This document shows, piece after piece, positions 8,278 through 16,209 of a stretch of DNA of 33,644 nucleotides. How positions within the stretch are numbered: position 1 is the stretch's first letter; every line of letters begins with the position of its first letter. The notes beneath the pieces are model-generated. The model made no database searches. It was given only the letters and a program-made list of their open reading frames with translations, and was not told the origin of the DNA. Both the position numbers and the translations under genes were made by a program. The DNA is taken from the NCBI GenBank assembly GCA_903873475.1, contig CAIQON010000090.1, positions 1 to 33,644 on the forward strand, read 5' to 3'. This stretch comes from an uncultured bacterium (GTDB taxonomy: Bacteria > Pseudomonadota > Gammaproteobacteria > Burkholderiales > CAIKXV01).

Positions 8278-10032
8278 TCAGTCGCCGCCGGCCAGCATCA
8301 CCCGGTTGCGGCCCTTGCGCTTGGCCCGGTACATCGCCTGGTCCGCTCGGCGCAGCGCCTCCGCGCCGGGTTCGCCTGGCTGCATCCGCGACACGCCGGC
8401 GCTGAACGTGATCAGGACCTTCCTGTTGTCGTGCAGGAAGAATTGCCGGGTCAGTTCGCGCTGCAGGCGCTCGACGACGGCCTTCGCATCCTCCAGCGGC
8501 GTCTCGGGCAGCAGCAGCACGAACTCTTCGCCACCATAGCGGCCGACCGTGTCCGACGGACGCAGCATGCCGCGCACCATGGACACCAGGTAGCGCAGGG
8601 CCTCGTCTCCGGCCTGGTGGCCGAGGCGATCGTTCAGCTTCTTGAAGTTGTCGAGGTCGATCATCGCGAAACACAGCTGCGAGCCGTAGCGATGCGCGCG
8701 CGAGGCCTCCCGTTCGACGGCTTCGTCGAGCCCGCGCCGGTTGAGCGCGCCGGTCAGCACATCCTCCCGCAGGGCCGCGCTCACGCGCGCGAGTTCGGCC
8801 TCGAGCTCGACGACCTTGCCCTGGGCGCGCGCCGCCTGCTCGCCCACGCCGAGCACGCCATCGCGCGATCGCGTCGCGTCGACCTGCATCCGGCGGATAT
8901 CGACCATCAGGTCGTCGAGGACGTCGCGCAGCCCATTCACATTGTCGGTCACGCGCACCCGCTCGGTGTAGCCGAGCATCCGTGCCTGGTAGTCGACCGC
9001 GCTCTGGGCCATCTCGCCCACGCGTTCCACGAATACCGCGATCAGTTCCTTCAGCGTGCGCTTCATCTCGCGCAGCGCCTGCTTGAGCTCGCGCTGGCGT
9101 TCCACCGTCTCGCGGAACTGTGCCTGTGCATCGGCGAGCGTGCGCGAACTGGGTGGCTGGGCCACGGTCTGCTCCAGCAACTGCACCTGCCCGGCAACCC
9201 AGCGGTCATCATCGACCAGCTCGGCCAGGTTGGCGACCAGCATGCGCACCAGCGCCATCGAGTCCTCGACGATCAACCGCTGCTCCACGTGCGCCAGCTC
9301 AGCCTCGCGCAGCGCATGACCGATCGCGGCATCGATCGCGGCGCAATCGGCGGGCGTCACTGCCGCGCGCACCAGCGGTGGCAGCCGGGACACGGTGCCG
9401 GCGAGCTTCGGGTAGTCGGACACCCGCGGTGCCACCTCGCGCTCGAACACCCCGGCGAGCAGTTCGCGCAATGCCTGCGCGAGGTCTTCGACCATCGGCA
9501 GCAGCGTCATGCCCGCCGCCGGCGGGTTCATCGCCGCGATGCCGTTGAACACGGGCGAGGCCCGCCACGGGGCAGGGGCGACCGCCGGGGCGCCGGCGAG
9601 CACGGCATCCGGGGCGCCAGCGGGCTCGGCCTCGACCCGGAGCGAGCCCGGCGATGACGGGAGGGGTTCGCCCCACGCCTTGACCATCGAGGCGAGTTTC
9701 TCGCCCAGCTGAGGCGACCTGCGGAAGTTGATCAGCAGCCGTTCGAGGCCATCCCTTTTCTGCGCCAGCGAGACGCCAGCGTGGCGTACATCCAGCTGGC
9801 GCAGCAGGTCGCGGATCACCTGCGACCAGTCCGGATCGGGCTCGGCCGCCGCTGGCGCGGTGGGCGCCGCCAGCGAGGAAGTGCCGGCGACTTCGGCGTA
9901 CACCCGCACATAGTTCTCGGGCGTAGGCGCGATCCGGCGGCTGGCCAGCACCTTCAGGGTCTCGCGCGCAAGCTCGCCCGGCGTGCGGGACGGAATGACC
10001 GGGCGAGAGGACGGAGCGGATTCGGAAGGCAT
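8278..10032 (-). CDS. Soluble diguanylate cyclase (GGDEF domain) with long N-terminal helical region
   Basis: This enzyme makes cyclic di-GMP from two GTP. The C-terminal GGDEF domain (about 424-584) carries DVLTGALNRRGLD, the metal-binding DLDNFKKLND, and an intact GGEEF active site (500-504). An RPSD inhibitory site (491-494) sits five residues before it, so product inhibition is expected. There is no signal peptide or membrane segment. The N-terminal 420 residues are mainly helical and charged, beginning with a conserved-looking segment (PGELARETLKVLASRRIAPTPENYVRVY). They include a likely coiled coil (about 295-335) rich in Q, R and E. I recognise no named sensor domain. It sits 82 bases upstream of the CoA-transferase start but has no obvious role in catabolism. 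Confidence 0.93.
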   Translation of the reverse strand: MPSESAPSSRPVIPSRTPGELARETLKVLASRRIAPTPENYVRVYAEVAGTSSLAAPTAPAAAEPDPDWSQVIRDLLRQLDVRHAGVSLAQKRDGLERLLINFRRSPQLGEKLASMVKAWGEPLPSSPGSLRVEAEPAGAPDAVLAGAPAVAPAPWRASPVFNGIAAMNPPAAGMTLLPMVEDLAQALRELLAGVFEREVAPRVSDYPKLAGTVSRLPPLVRAAVTPADCAAIDAAIGHALREAELAHVEQRLIVEDSMALVRMLVANLAELVDDDRWVAGQVQLLEQTVAQPPSSRTLADAQAQFRETVERQRELKQALREMKRTLKELIAVFVERVGEMAQSAVDYQARMLGYTERVRVTDNVNGLRDVLDDLMVDIRRMQVDATRSRDGVLGVGEQAARAQGKVVELEAELARVSAALREDVLTGALNRRGLDEAVEREASRAHRYGSQLCFAMIDLDNFKKLNDRLGHQAGDEALRYLVSMVRGMLRPSDTVGRYGGEEFVLLLPETPLEDAKAVVERLQRELTRQFFLHDNRKVLITFSAGVSRMQPGEPGAEALRRADQAMYRAKRKGRNRVMLAGGD

Positions 10033-10201
10033 CGGTATAGCGGATCGAACGGCTGGATTATGCGGCTTTGCCGCGTATCTGCCTGTTATCGGTCAGCGGG
10101 CGGCCAAATGAAGCACATCTGGTAACAAGCCACGGCCAACGCGGCCCCGGCTGGCGCTGTCCGGCACTGGGCGGACGATCCCTGCCGCCAGCAGCAGCGG
10201 G
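10033..10201. other. Intergenic spacer with a compound inverted repeat
   Basis: This 169-base gap lies between the dioxygenase stop and the diguanylate cyclase start, both on the minus strand. It contains nested inverted repeats: CTGGCG (10151-10156) with CGCCAG near 10186-10191, and inside them GTCCG/CGGAC around a GCACTGGG loop. There is no T run on either side, so it is at best a weak or Rho-assisted terminator for the upstream six-gene run. No promoter match that I would trust was seen. Confidence 0.3.
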
Positions 10202-11059
10202 TCAGCGCGCGGGCGACATCCGGAAATCGAACTCGACCCGCTCGAACGGATTGGGCAACCGGTAACGCGCGGCTTCTTCGGGCGAATCGCACTTCGCGAA
10301 CGGCACCGCGAGCGAGGCCCGCACGCCGAACACCGCATCCTGGTCAATGTACGGGTCGTCGGCGGGGAACAGTTCGGTGGTCAGCGGCGCGTAGCCCTCG
10401 GCCAGCACCCGGAAGTGGAAATGCGCCGGACGCCACGCATGCCGACCGCTGGCGCGCAGCAGGCCACCGACCGGGCCGTCGTAGGGCACCGTGTAGGGTG
10501 CCGGCCGCACCGTGGTGAACGCATATCCCCCGTCATCGCCCAGCCGCATGCGGAAGCGCAGGTTGTCCGGGCTCTGGCTCGGGTCCTGCTGCCAGTAGTG
10601 GCCCAGTGCATTGGTCTGCCAGAAATCGATGGTCGCCCCGCGTACCGGCTGGCCGGCAAGGTCGAGCACCCGCCCCACGACCAGCACCGGCTGCCCGGTA
10701 TTGCCGCGGATCAGGTCTGCGCCGACCGCCACTTCAGGCGAGCCTTCGGCATGGAACGGTCCCAGGACGCTGCGCTCGGTCGCGCCCGGCACGCCCTGCA
10801 GGAGGTCGGTGAGCGAGGTCAGCCCGAGGATGTCCGAGGTCAGCACGAACTCGTTGCGCCGGTCGTCGGTCATCGCGGCTGCGGCGGTGAGGAATGCGAT
10901 GCCCGCGCGCCACTCCTCGGGCCGCAACTCGACCTCGCGCGCGAAGGCGTGCAGGTGGCGCACCAGCGCCCCGAGTACTTCCTTCAGGCGGGGATCGTGC
11001 GCGCCGGCGAACGATGCGATGACCGCATCGGTGAGGGTATTGCGGTCGATTGCCTGCAT
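10202..11059 (-). CDS. Intradiol ring-cleavage dioxygenase (catechol/hydroxyquinol 1,2-dioxygenase type)
   Basis: The enzyme opens a catechol-type ring between the two hydroxyls using non-haem Fe(III), giving a muconate or maleylacetate-type acid. The 285-residue protein has the N-terminal helical dimerisation domain (about 1-95). The catalytic beta domain carries all four iron ligands: Tyr155 (NALGHYWQQ), Tyr189 (PAPYTVPYDGPVG), and His213 and His215 (RPAHFHF). The N-terminal dioxygenase domain favours the catechol/hydroxyquinol 1,2-dioxygenase branch over protocatechuate 3,4-dioxygenase. I chose the ATG at 11059 because GGGAGGA precedes it; an upstream in-frame ATG at 11077 has no ribosome site. 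It is last in a six-gene minus-strand run, 29 bases after a Bug receptor gene. The substrate is not determined. Confidence 0.92.
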   Translation of the reverse strand: MQAIDRNTLTDAVIASFAGAHDPRLKEVLGALVRHLHAFAREVELRPEEWRAGIAFLTAAAAMTDDRRNEFVLTSDILGLTSLTDLLQGVPGATERSVLGPFHAEGSPEVAVGADLIRGNTGQPVLVVGRVLDLAGQPVRGATIDFWQTNALGHYWQQDPSQSPDNLRFRMRLGDDGGYAFTTVRPAPYTVPYDGPVGGLLRASGRHAWRPAHFHFRVLAEGYAPLTTELFPADDPYIDQDAVFGVRASLAVPFAKCDSPEEAARYRLPNPFERVEFDFRMSPAR

Positions 11060-11088
11060 GCGTCCTCCCGGGCCCATCGCTGACTGGT

Positions 11089-12084
11089 TCAGTCTGCCTT
11101 CAATCCGAGCTGCTTCACGACCTTCGCGTAGCGCTCGACGTCATTTCGCAGCACGGCGCCGAATGCGGCAGGCGACATGGGCGTCGGTTCGATCGCGAGC
11201 CCGTTCATCCGCTCACGCACGTCGGGTGCCTCGAGTGCGCGGTTGATCTCGGTGTTGATGCGTGCGACCACCGGCGCAGGGGTACCAGCCGGGGCGAGGA
11301 ACGCGATCCAGGTGTAGTCGGCGAAACCGGGATAGCCGAGTTCGGCGACGGTGGGCACGTCGGGCAGCGTCGCCGAGCGCTTCGCACTGGTGACGGCGAT
11401 CGGGCGGATCTTGCCGGCCTGGGACAGCGGCACCGCTGGCGGCATCGACGTGCTGCCGATCGGCACCTGGCCACCGAGCACCGCGGTGACCGCGGCGGCC
11501 GGCGTATGCGGCACATGCGTGATATCCACCTTGTTGAGCTGCCGGAACAGCACCTCGGCCGCCAGGTGCGTGGTCGTGCCCATGCCCGACGATGCATAGC
11601 TCAAGCGCTCGGTGCGGGCGAGCGCCAGCAGTTCCTTCAGGCTGGTGGCCTTCACCGACGGATGCACGAACAGGATGTTCGGCGTCAGCGTGGCCATGGC
11701 GACCGGGACGAAGTCGCGGATCTCGAAGCCCGGTCGCGAAAACAGGCTGACGTTCACCGCGAACGCCACGCTCGTGCCGAGCAGCGTATGGCCGTCGGGC
11801 GCAGCCTTGGCGACGATCTGGGCGCCGATGTTGCCACCCGCCCCGCCCCGGTTGTCGATCAGCACCGTCTGGCCGAAGGCCTCGGCCAGGCGAGGCTGCA
11901 ACAGACGCGCGATGGTGTCGGTCGTCGCACCTGGCGGAAACGCAACCACGACGCGCAGCGGACGCGACGGAAAGGACGACGGCTGGGCCTGCGCAACCAC
12001 CTGGGCCGCGGCCCCGGCGAGCGGCAGGCCGATGGCCAGCGCACGCACGGTGCTGCGAATGATCGATGAGGGCGTCTGTTGCAT
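11089..12084 (-). CDS. Bug/TctC-type periplasmic solute receptor
   Basis: This 331-residue secreted receptor has a signal peptide (residues about 1-32, a basic start then an AIGLPLAGAAAQVVAQA core ending in AQA). The family blocks SFPSRPLRVVVAFPPGA, LIDNRGGAGGNIGAQIVAKAAPDG, SYASSGMGTTTHLAAE and LPDVPTVAELGYPGF follow. The usual HVPYKG motif is HVPHTPAAA here, an unusual substitution near the binding loop that may reflect a different ligand. The ATG at 12084 follows GAGGAG at good spacing. It lies between the RutE-like nitroreductase gene (42-base gap) and the dioxygenase gene, in one likely operon. No membrane transport partner is nearby. Confidence 0.93.
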   Translation of the reverse strand: MQQTPSSIIRSTVRALAIGLPLAGAAAQVVAQAQPSSFPSRPLRVVVAFPPGATTDTIARLLQPRLAEAFGQTVLIDNRGGAGGNIGAQIVAKAAPDGHTLLGTSVAFAVNVSLFSRPGFEIRDFVPVAMATLTPNILFVHPSVKATSLKELLALARTERLSYASSGMGTTTHLAAEVLFRQLNKVDITHVPHTPAAAVTAVLGGQVPIGSTSMPPAVPLSQAGKIRPIAVTSAKRSATLPDVPTVAELGYPGFADYTWIAFLAPAGTPAPVVARINTEINRALEAPDVRERMNGLAIEPTPMSPAAFGAVLRNDVERYAKVVKQLGLKAD

Positions 12085-12126
12085 GGGATTCTCCTCTGGG
12101 CGGATGCCTGGTCTGTTTCGTGACGG

Positions 12127-12798
12127 CTACAGGAGCGTGCACATCTCTTCGAAGGTCAGCCTGGGCAGCCGCGGTGGCAGCGCGGCCACGTCACCGTAGC
12201 CGAGGTTGACCATGAAGTTCGACCTGAACGACGTGCCGTGGAAAAACACTTCGTCGACCTTGGCGTTGTCGAAGCCCGACATCGGTCCCACGTCCAGGCC
12301 CAGGGCGCGCGCCGCGATCATCAGCCAGGCGCCCTGCAGCGTGCTGTTGCGCAGCGCATACGGCTCGGCCGAGTCGGGATGGGTACGGAAGTGGGTCGCA
12401 TGGTCGCCGGCCGGGAACAGCCGCGAGAGGTGTTCGAAGAACAGCGTGTCGTAGGCAATCACCGCGGTGACCGGCGCCTCGCGCACCTTGGCGACATTGC
12501 CCGCATCCAGGGTCGGAATCAGCCGGGCCTTGCCCTCCCGGGTGCGGATGAACAGGATGCGCGCGGGGCTGCAGTTCGCGCTGGTCGGGCCCCACTTCAT
12601 CAGCTCGTACAACCGCTGCAGCGTGGCGTCGTCGACCTCGCGCGACAGCCACATCTTGTGCGAGCGGGCACCGGTCAGCAGGCCGGCCACCGCAGCCTGC
12701 AGCGCAGCCGGGGTGAGCGCCGCAAAGCGCGCACGGACCGCGAGTGCGTCGGCGACGGCCTTTTCCTTCTCTTCGTCGGTGTTCATGTGGTTGCTCAT
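12127..12798 (-). CDS. RutE-like nitroreductase family protein (malonic semialdehyde reductase type)
   Basis: The 223-residue FMN-dependent nitroreductase-fold protein matches the RutE/HadB branch. The segment MKWGPTSANCSPARILFIR is the family's FMN-binding region, and DVGPMSGFDNAKVDEVFF and the C-terminal NLGYGD are also typical. RutE reduces malonic semialdehyde to 3-hydroxypropionate with NADPH, while other relatives act as general oxidoreductases. A second in-frame ATG at 12786 is possible; I kept 12798 because its ATG overlaps the stop of the CitE-like gene by four bases (ATGA), implying coupling. The protein is a little longer than E. coli RutE because of an N-terminal extension. A reductase role for a semialdehyde made by this operon is plausible but inferred. 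Confidence 0.85.
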   Translation of the reverse strand: MSNHMNTDEEKEKAVADALAVRARFAALTPAALQAAVAGLLTGARSHKMWLSREVDDATLQRLYELMKWGPTSANCSPARILFIRTREGKARLIPTLDAGNVAKVREAPVTAVIAYDTLFFEHLSRLFPAGDHATHFRTHPDSAEPYALRNSTLQGAWLMIAARALGLDVGPMSGFDNAKVDEVFFHGTSFRSNFMVNLGYGDVAALPPRLPRLTFEEMCTLL

Positions 12799-13709
12799 GA
12801 TGCGGCTGCCAGGGTGCGGGCCTCGCGTGCCTTGATCTTCTCGTTCCTGCGCAGCAGCTTCTCGGCACGCACGACGATCGGAATATCGATCATCTTGCCG
12901 TCGATCTGGAACGATCCGCGCCCCTCGGCCGCGTACCCGGCGTTCATCTCGATCACCCTGCGCGCGAACGCGACCTCTTCGTCGGACGGGGAATACTCGG
13001 CATTGACGATCTTCACCTGCCCGGGGTGGATGCAGCCGGCGCCGTCGAAGCCGAAGCGGCGCGACTTGCGCACCATCGCGCGGAACTTGTCCCAGTCGCT
13101 GAAGTCGGCGACCGTCCCGATGAAGCCCAGCGGCATCACGCCGGCGGCCCGCGCCGCGATGATCATCCGCTGCTTGGGGTGCAGCAGCACGTCCTCTTCC
13201 GGAAGCATGTCGCAGTTCAGGGCGAAATCCTCGCCACCGATGTTCATCGCGACCACGCGCGGGCAGGCGCGCGGGATCTCGTCGATGCGCAGGAAGGCGT
13301 CCGGCGTCTCGATCATGGTGATGAACTTCGTGTGCCCGACCTTCATGCCGCGCTTCAGTTCGAGTTCGCTGACCAGTTCGTCGAGCAACCGCACATGCGA
13401 GGCGCTGTCCGCCTTGGTGATGGCGAGGCCGTCGACGTCGGGGCAGATCGAATGCTCGATGTCGCGTACCGCCAGCGACAGCGGCTGGTTGATGCGGACC
13501 ACCACGTCGGAGCCGCCCCGCCGCACGCGGGCGGCGTTCTTCTCGACGAGGGTGCGGGCGGTGGCCTTCTCGCCCGGCGGCACGGCATCCTCGAGGTCGA
13601 GCTGGATCACGTCGGCGGCGCGGGTATGTGCCTTGTCGACGAACTTCTCGACGTTGACCGGTACGTAGAGCAGCGAACGCCAGACCGGCAGTTCATCCTG
13701 GGTATGCAT
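12795..13709 (-). CDS. HpcH/HpaI aldolase/citrate lyase family protein, CitE-like (citramalyl-CoA/malyl-CoA lyase type)
   Basis: This family cleaves malyl-CoA, citramalyl-CoA or similar beta-hydroxyacyl-CoA thioesters in a Mg-dependent TIM barrel. The 304-residue protein contains RSLLYVPVNVEKFVDKA (11-27), the acidic motif QLDLEDAVPPGEK (36-48), the substrate Arg72 in VVRINQP, Glu134 in MIETPDAF and the metal-binding IGGEDFALN (Glu160, Asp161). GFDGAGCIHPGQV near the C-terminal third is the usual CoA-side motif. The ATG at 13709 follows AGGAGA. It lies directly downstream of a CaiB-type CoA-transferase (23-base gap) and overlaps the nitroreductase gene. This transferase-lyase pair fits activation and cleavage of a C4-C5 hydroxy-dicarboxylate such as citramalate or malate. 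Confidence 0.9.
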   Translation of the reverse strand: MHTQDELPVWRSLLYVPVNVEKFVDKAHTRAADVIQLDLEDAVPPGEKATARTLVEKNAARVRRGGSDVVVRINQPLSLAVRDIEHSICPDVDGLAITKADSASHVRLLDELVSELELKRGMKVGHTKFITMIETPDAFLRIDEIPRACPRVVAMNIGGEDFALNCDMLPEEDVLLHPKQRMIIAARAAGVMPLGFIGTVADFSDWDKFRAMVRKSRRFGFDGAGCIHPGQVKIVNAEYSPSDEEVAFARRVIEMNAGYAAEGRGSFQIDGKMIDIPIVVRAEKLLRRNEKIKAREARTLAAAS

Positions 13710-13732
13710 GGAGATCTCCTGTTCCGTTGTTT

Positions 13733-15034
13733 TCAGGCACCACTGGCGGGGTCCACCCGCGCGCCGATGGCGGGGTCTACCAGCGCGCCGATGGCGCGCA
13801 GGGAAGCGATGCGCGCCGGGTCGAAGCCGGCCGCCGAGAGTATCGCGTCGTTGTGCTCGCCCAGCGCGGGTGCGGGCAGCCGGATCGCACCGGGCGTCGC
13901 CGACAGCCGGGGTACGACGCAGTGCATCGGCACCTGCCCCATGTCGACATCCGGATAGTCTGCCAGCACCTCGCGCTCGACCACGTACGGATCCTGCATG
14001 ATCTGCGAGATGTCGTAGATCGGCCCCACGGTGACTTCCTCGCGGTCGAAGAATGCCAGGTTCTCGTCGAGCGTCCGGCCGGCGATGAACGCGCCGATCT
14101 CCGCATCGAGCTCGGCCGAATGACGCAGGCGGTCGGCATTGGTGCGAAAGCGCGGATCGTCGACGAGGTCCGGGCGGCCGATCGAGCGATGCACCCGTTC
14201 GGCCATCGCCTGCGTCGATGCCGACAGACACACACAGCGCTGGTCGCGGGTGCGGTAGGCGTTGCGCGGGGCGGCCGTGGTCGAGCGGCTGCCGGTGCGG
14301 CTGCGCAGCCGCCCGCTCGCGCGGTAACTGGCGGCCTGTGGTCCCATCACCGAGAACAGCGGGTCGAACAGCGACACGTCGATCGACTGGCCAGCCCCGC
14401 CATTCACCTCGACCTCGCGCAGCGCGACCATCGTGGCGAAGGCCCCGTACAGGCCGGCGGTGCAATCGGCCAGTTGCATGGGCGGCAGCACCGGTTCCCG
14501 GTCCTCGAAGCCGTTCAGCGCGGCGAAGCCGGACATGCCTTCGGCGAGGGTGCCGAAGCCGGGCTTGTGCCGGTACGGTCCGTCCTGGCCCCAGCCGGTG
14601 ACGCGAACCACGACGAGCCTGGGGTTGCGTGCATGCAGCACGCCGGGTCCCAACCCCATCTTCTCCAGCGTGCCGGGGCGGTAATTCTCGATCAGCACCT
14701 GGGAACGCTCGACCAGCGACAGCAGGACCTCGATCGCCTCCGGCCGGCGCAGGTTCAGGCAGAGGCTCTTCTTGTTGCGCGCGTACACCTTCCAGTTCGT
14801 CGGCACCCCGTTCACCAGCCAGTCGCGCAGCGCATCGCCGTCGGGCGTCTCGACCTTGATCACCTCGGCACCGAAGTCGGCGAGCGCGAGGCTCACCATG
14901 TTGCCGGCGACCACCCGCGACAGGTCGAGCACGCGCACGCCGTGCAGCGGGCCGCGTGCATCGGTGGCGAATGCGCGCTTCTTGAGGGCGCGGGGAGCCG
15001 GCGCGGACGACGGCCCGGCGTTTGCCTTTGCCAT
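13733..15034 (-). CDS. CaiB/BaiF (family III) CoA-transferase
   Basis: The 433-residue protein shows LHGVRVLDLSRVVAGNM, ADFGAEVIKVETPDGD, ENYRPGTLEKMGLGP and GWGQDGPYRHKPGF. The catalytic aspartate is expected at about residue 190 (QLADCTAGLYG). The start is the ATG at 15034, five bases after the stop of the upstream Bug gene; it has a poor ribosome site and probably depends on coupling. The N-terminal 28 residues before the conserved core are basic and Ala/Pro-rich. The C-terminus ends with two tandem copies of an eight-residue unit (IGALVDPA, IGARVDPA), caused by a 24-base tandem duplication. Together with the downstream CitE-like lyase it probably activates the acid bound by the flanking Bug receptors. 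Confidence 0.91.
   Translation of the reverse strand: MAKANAGPSSAPAPRALKKRAFATDARGPLHGVRVLDLSRVVAGNMVSLALADFGAEVIKVETPDGDALRDWLVNGVPTNWKVYARNKKSLCLNLRRPEAIEVLLSLVERSQVLIENYRPGTLEKMGLGPGVLHARNPRLVVVRVTGWGQDGPYRHKPGFGTLAEGMSGFAALNGFEDREPVLPPMQLADCTAGLYGAFATMVALREVEVNGGAGQSIDVSLFDPLFSVMGPQAASYRASGRLRSRTGSRSTTAAPRNAYRTRDQRCVCLSASTQAMAERVHRSIGRPDLVDDPRFRTNADRLRHSAELDAEIGAFIAGRTLDENLAFFDREEVTVGPIYDISQIMQDPYVVEREVLADYPDVDMGQVPMHCVVPRLSATPGAIRLPAPALGEHNDAILSAAGFDPARIASLRAIGALVDPAIGARVDPASGA
13745..13792. repeat. Two-copy imperfect 24-base tandem repeat at the 3' end of a CoA-transferase gene
   Basis: Copies lie at 13745-13768 and 13769-13792 and differ at two positions. The repeat is a multiple of three, so the reading frame is kept and the protein gains a repeated IGA-(L/R)-VDPA octapeptide at its extreme C-terminus. 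A third, decayed partial copy (GGCGC) follows. This is a likely replication-slippage site. Confidence 0.85.
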
Positions 15035-15039
15035 TGCGT

Positions 15040-16050
15040 TCAGTCCGGACGGATGGCCGCGTCGCGGGCCACGGCGCGCCAGAACAGGATCTCGTCGCGC
15101 ACGATGCGCGCGAACGCCTCGGGCGTGGTGCCAGCCGGCTCCGCCCCCTCGGCGGCCAGGCGCTCGCGCATCTCGGCCGTCTGCAGCACCTTGACGGTCT
15201 CCGCGTTCAGCCGGTCGATGATCGGTCTGGGCGTTCCGCCGGGCGCGAACAGGCCCCACCAGAGCACCGCTGCATAGCCGGGCACGCCCGACTCGGCGAT
15301 CGTCGGCACATCGGGTACGAACGGCGAGCGCGTCGGCGTCGACACCGCCAGTGCGCGTACCCGGCCGGACTTCACCTGCGGCATCACGTTCGGGATGCCC
15401 GACAGCAGGAACTGGATCTGCCCGCCCATCAGGTCGGTGAGCGCCGGGCCGATGCCCTTGTACGGCACGTGCACCGTCTTCACCTTCGCCATCCGGTTGA
15501 GCACCTCGGTGGCGAGGTGGTTGATGCCGCCGCTGCCGGACGAACCGTAGTTGAGCGCCCCCGGTTTCGCGCGCGCGAGCGCGATCAGCTCGGCCATCGT
15601 CTTCGCCGGCGACTCCGCCGCCACCGTGATCATCAACGCCCCCATGCCGAGCCGGGTGACCGGCGCGATGTCGCGGAACGGATCGAACGGGACCTTCGCC
15701 TGGATCGCGACGTTGGTGGTGAACGAGGTCGAGTGGATCATCAGGTTGTAGCCGTCCGGCGGCGCCTTGGCGACGATGCCTGCGCCGAGCAGCCCGCCGG
15801 CCCCGGGACGGTTGTCGATCAGCACCGGCTGGCCCATCGCCTCGCTCAGGCGCTGGCCGATGATGCGGCCGAAGATGTCGTTGCTGCCGCCCGGGGTGAA
15901 CGGAATGATGAAACGCAGCGGACGATTCGGGTAAGGCTGCGCGGACTGGGCGAGCGCGATGCCGGTCGATGCCGGAACGGATGACAACAGAACCAGCAGC
16001 GGCAGCAGCCGTTGCTTCATGCGCAGCGCGCGCACCTGACCAGTGGTCAT
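15040..16050 (-). CDS. Bug/TctC-type periplasmic solute receptor
   Basis: This 336-residue receptor starts with MTTGQVRALRMKQRLLPLLV and a hydrophobic signal core ending ALAQ. The family blocks PYPNRPLRFIIPFTPGGSND, VLIDNRPGAGGLLGAGIVAK, LNYGSSGSGGINHLATEV, TVHVPYKGIGPALTDLM and VPDVPTIAESGVPGY follow. The ATG at 16050 has AAGGAG at good spacing; an internal ATG at 16020 would also leave an intact signal peptide. It is the first gene of the minus-strand run that continues with a CoA-transferase, the CitE-like lyase, the nitroreductase, a second Bug gene and the dioxygenase. Divergent from it is the hydrolase remnant and M28 peptidase gene. Confidence 0.93.
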   Translation of the reverse strand: MTTGQVRALRMKQRLLPLLVLLSSVPASTGIALAQSAQPYPNRPLRFIIPFTPGGSNDIFGRIIGQRLSEAMGQPVLIDNRPGAGGLLGAGIVAKAPPDGYNLMIHSTSFTTNVAIQAKVPFDPFRDIAPVTRLGMGALMITVAAESPAKTMAELIALARAKPGALNYGSSGSGGINHLATEVLNRMAKVKTVHVPYKGIGPALTDLMGGQIQFLLSGIPNVMPQVKSGRVRALAVSTPTRSPFVPDVPTIAESGVPGYAAVLWWGLFAPGGTPRPIIDRLNAETVKVLQTAEMRERLAAEGAEPAGTTPEAFARIVRDEILFWRAVARDAAIRPD

Positions 16051-16209
16051 CGGGACTCCTTCGGAGGTATCGCCGCGGGCCGTACGCTGCGGCCGCGTGC
16101 CAGTCGCCATGCTATCGCGTCCGTCGTCACTGCGCGCGGGGCGACGCCGTTCGGCGCGCCGGTGGCTGCGATACCATCCGGGCCTCAACCATGTCGGGCA
16201 GGTATACGG

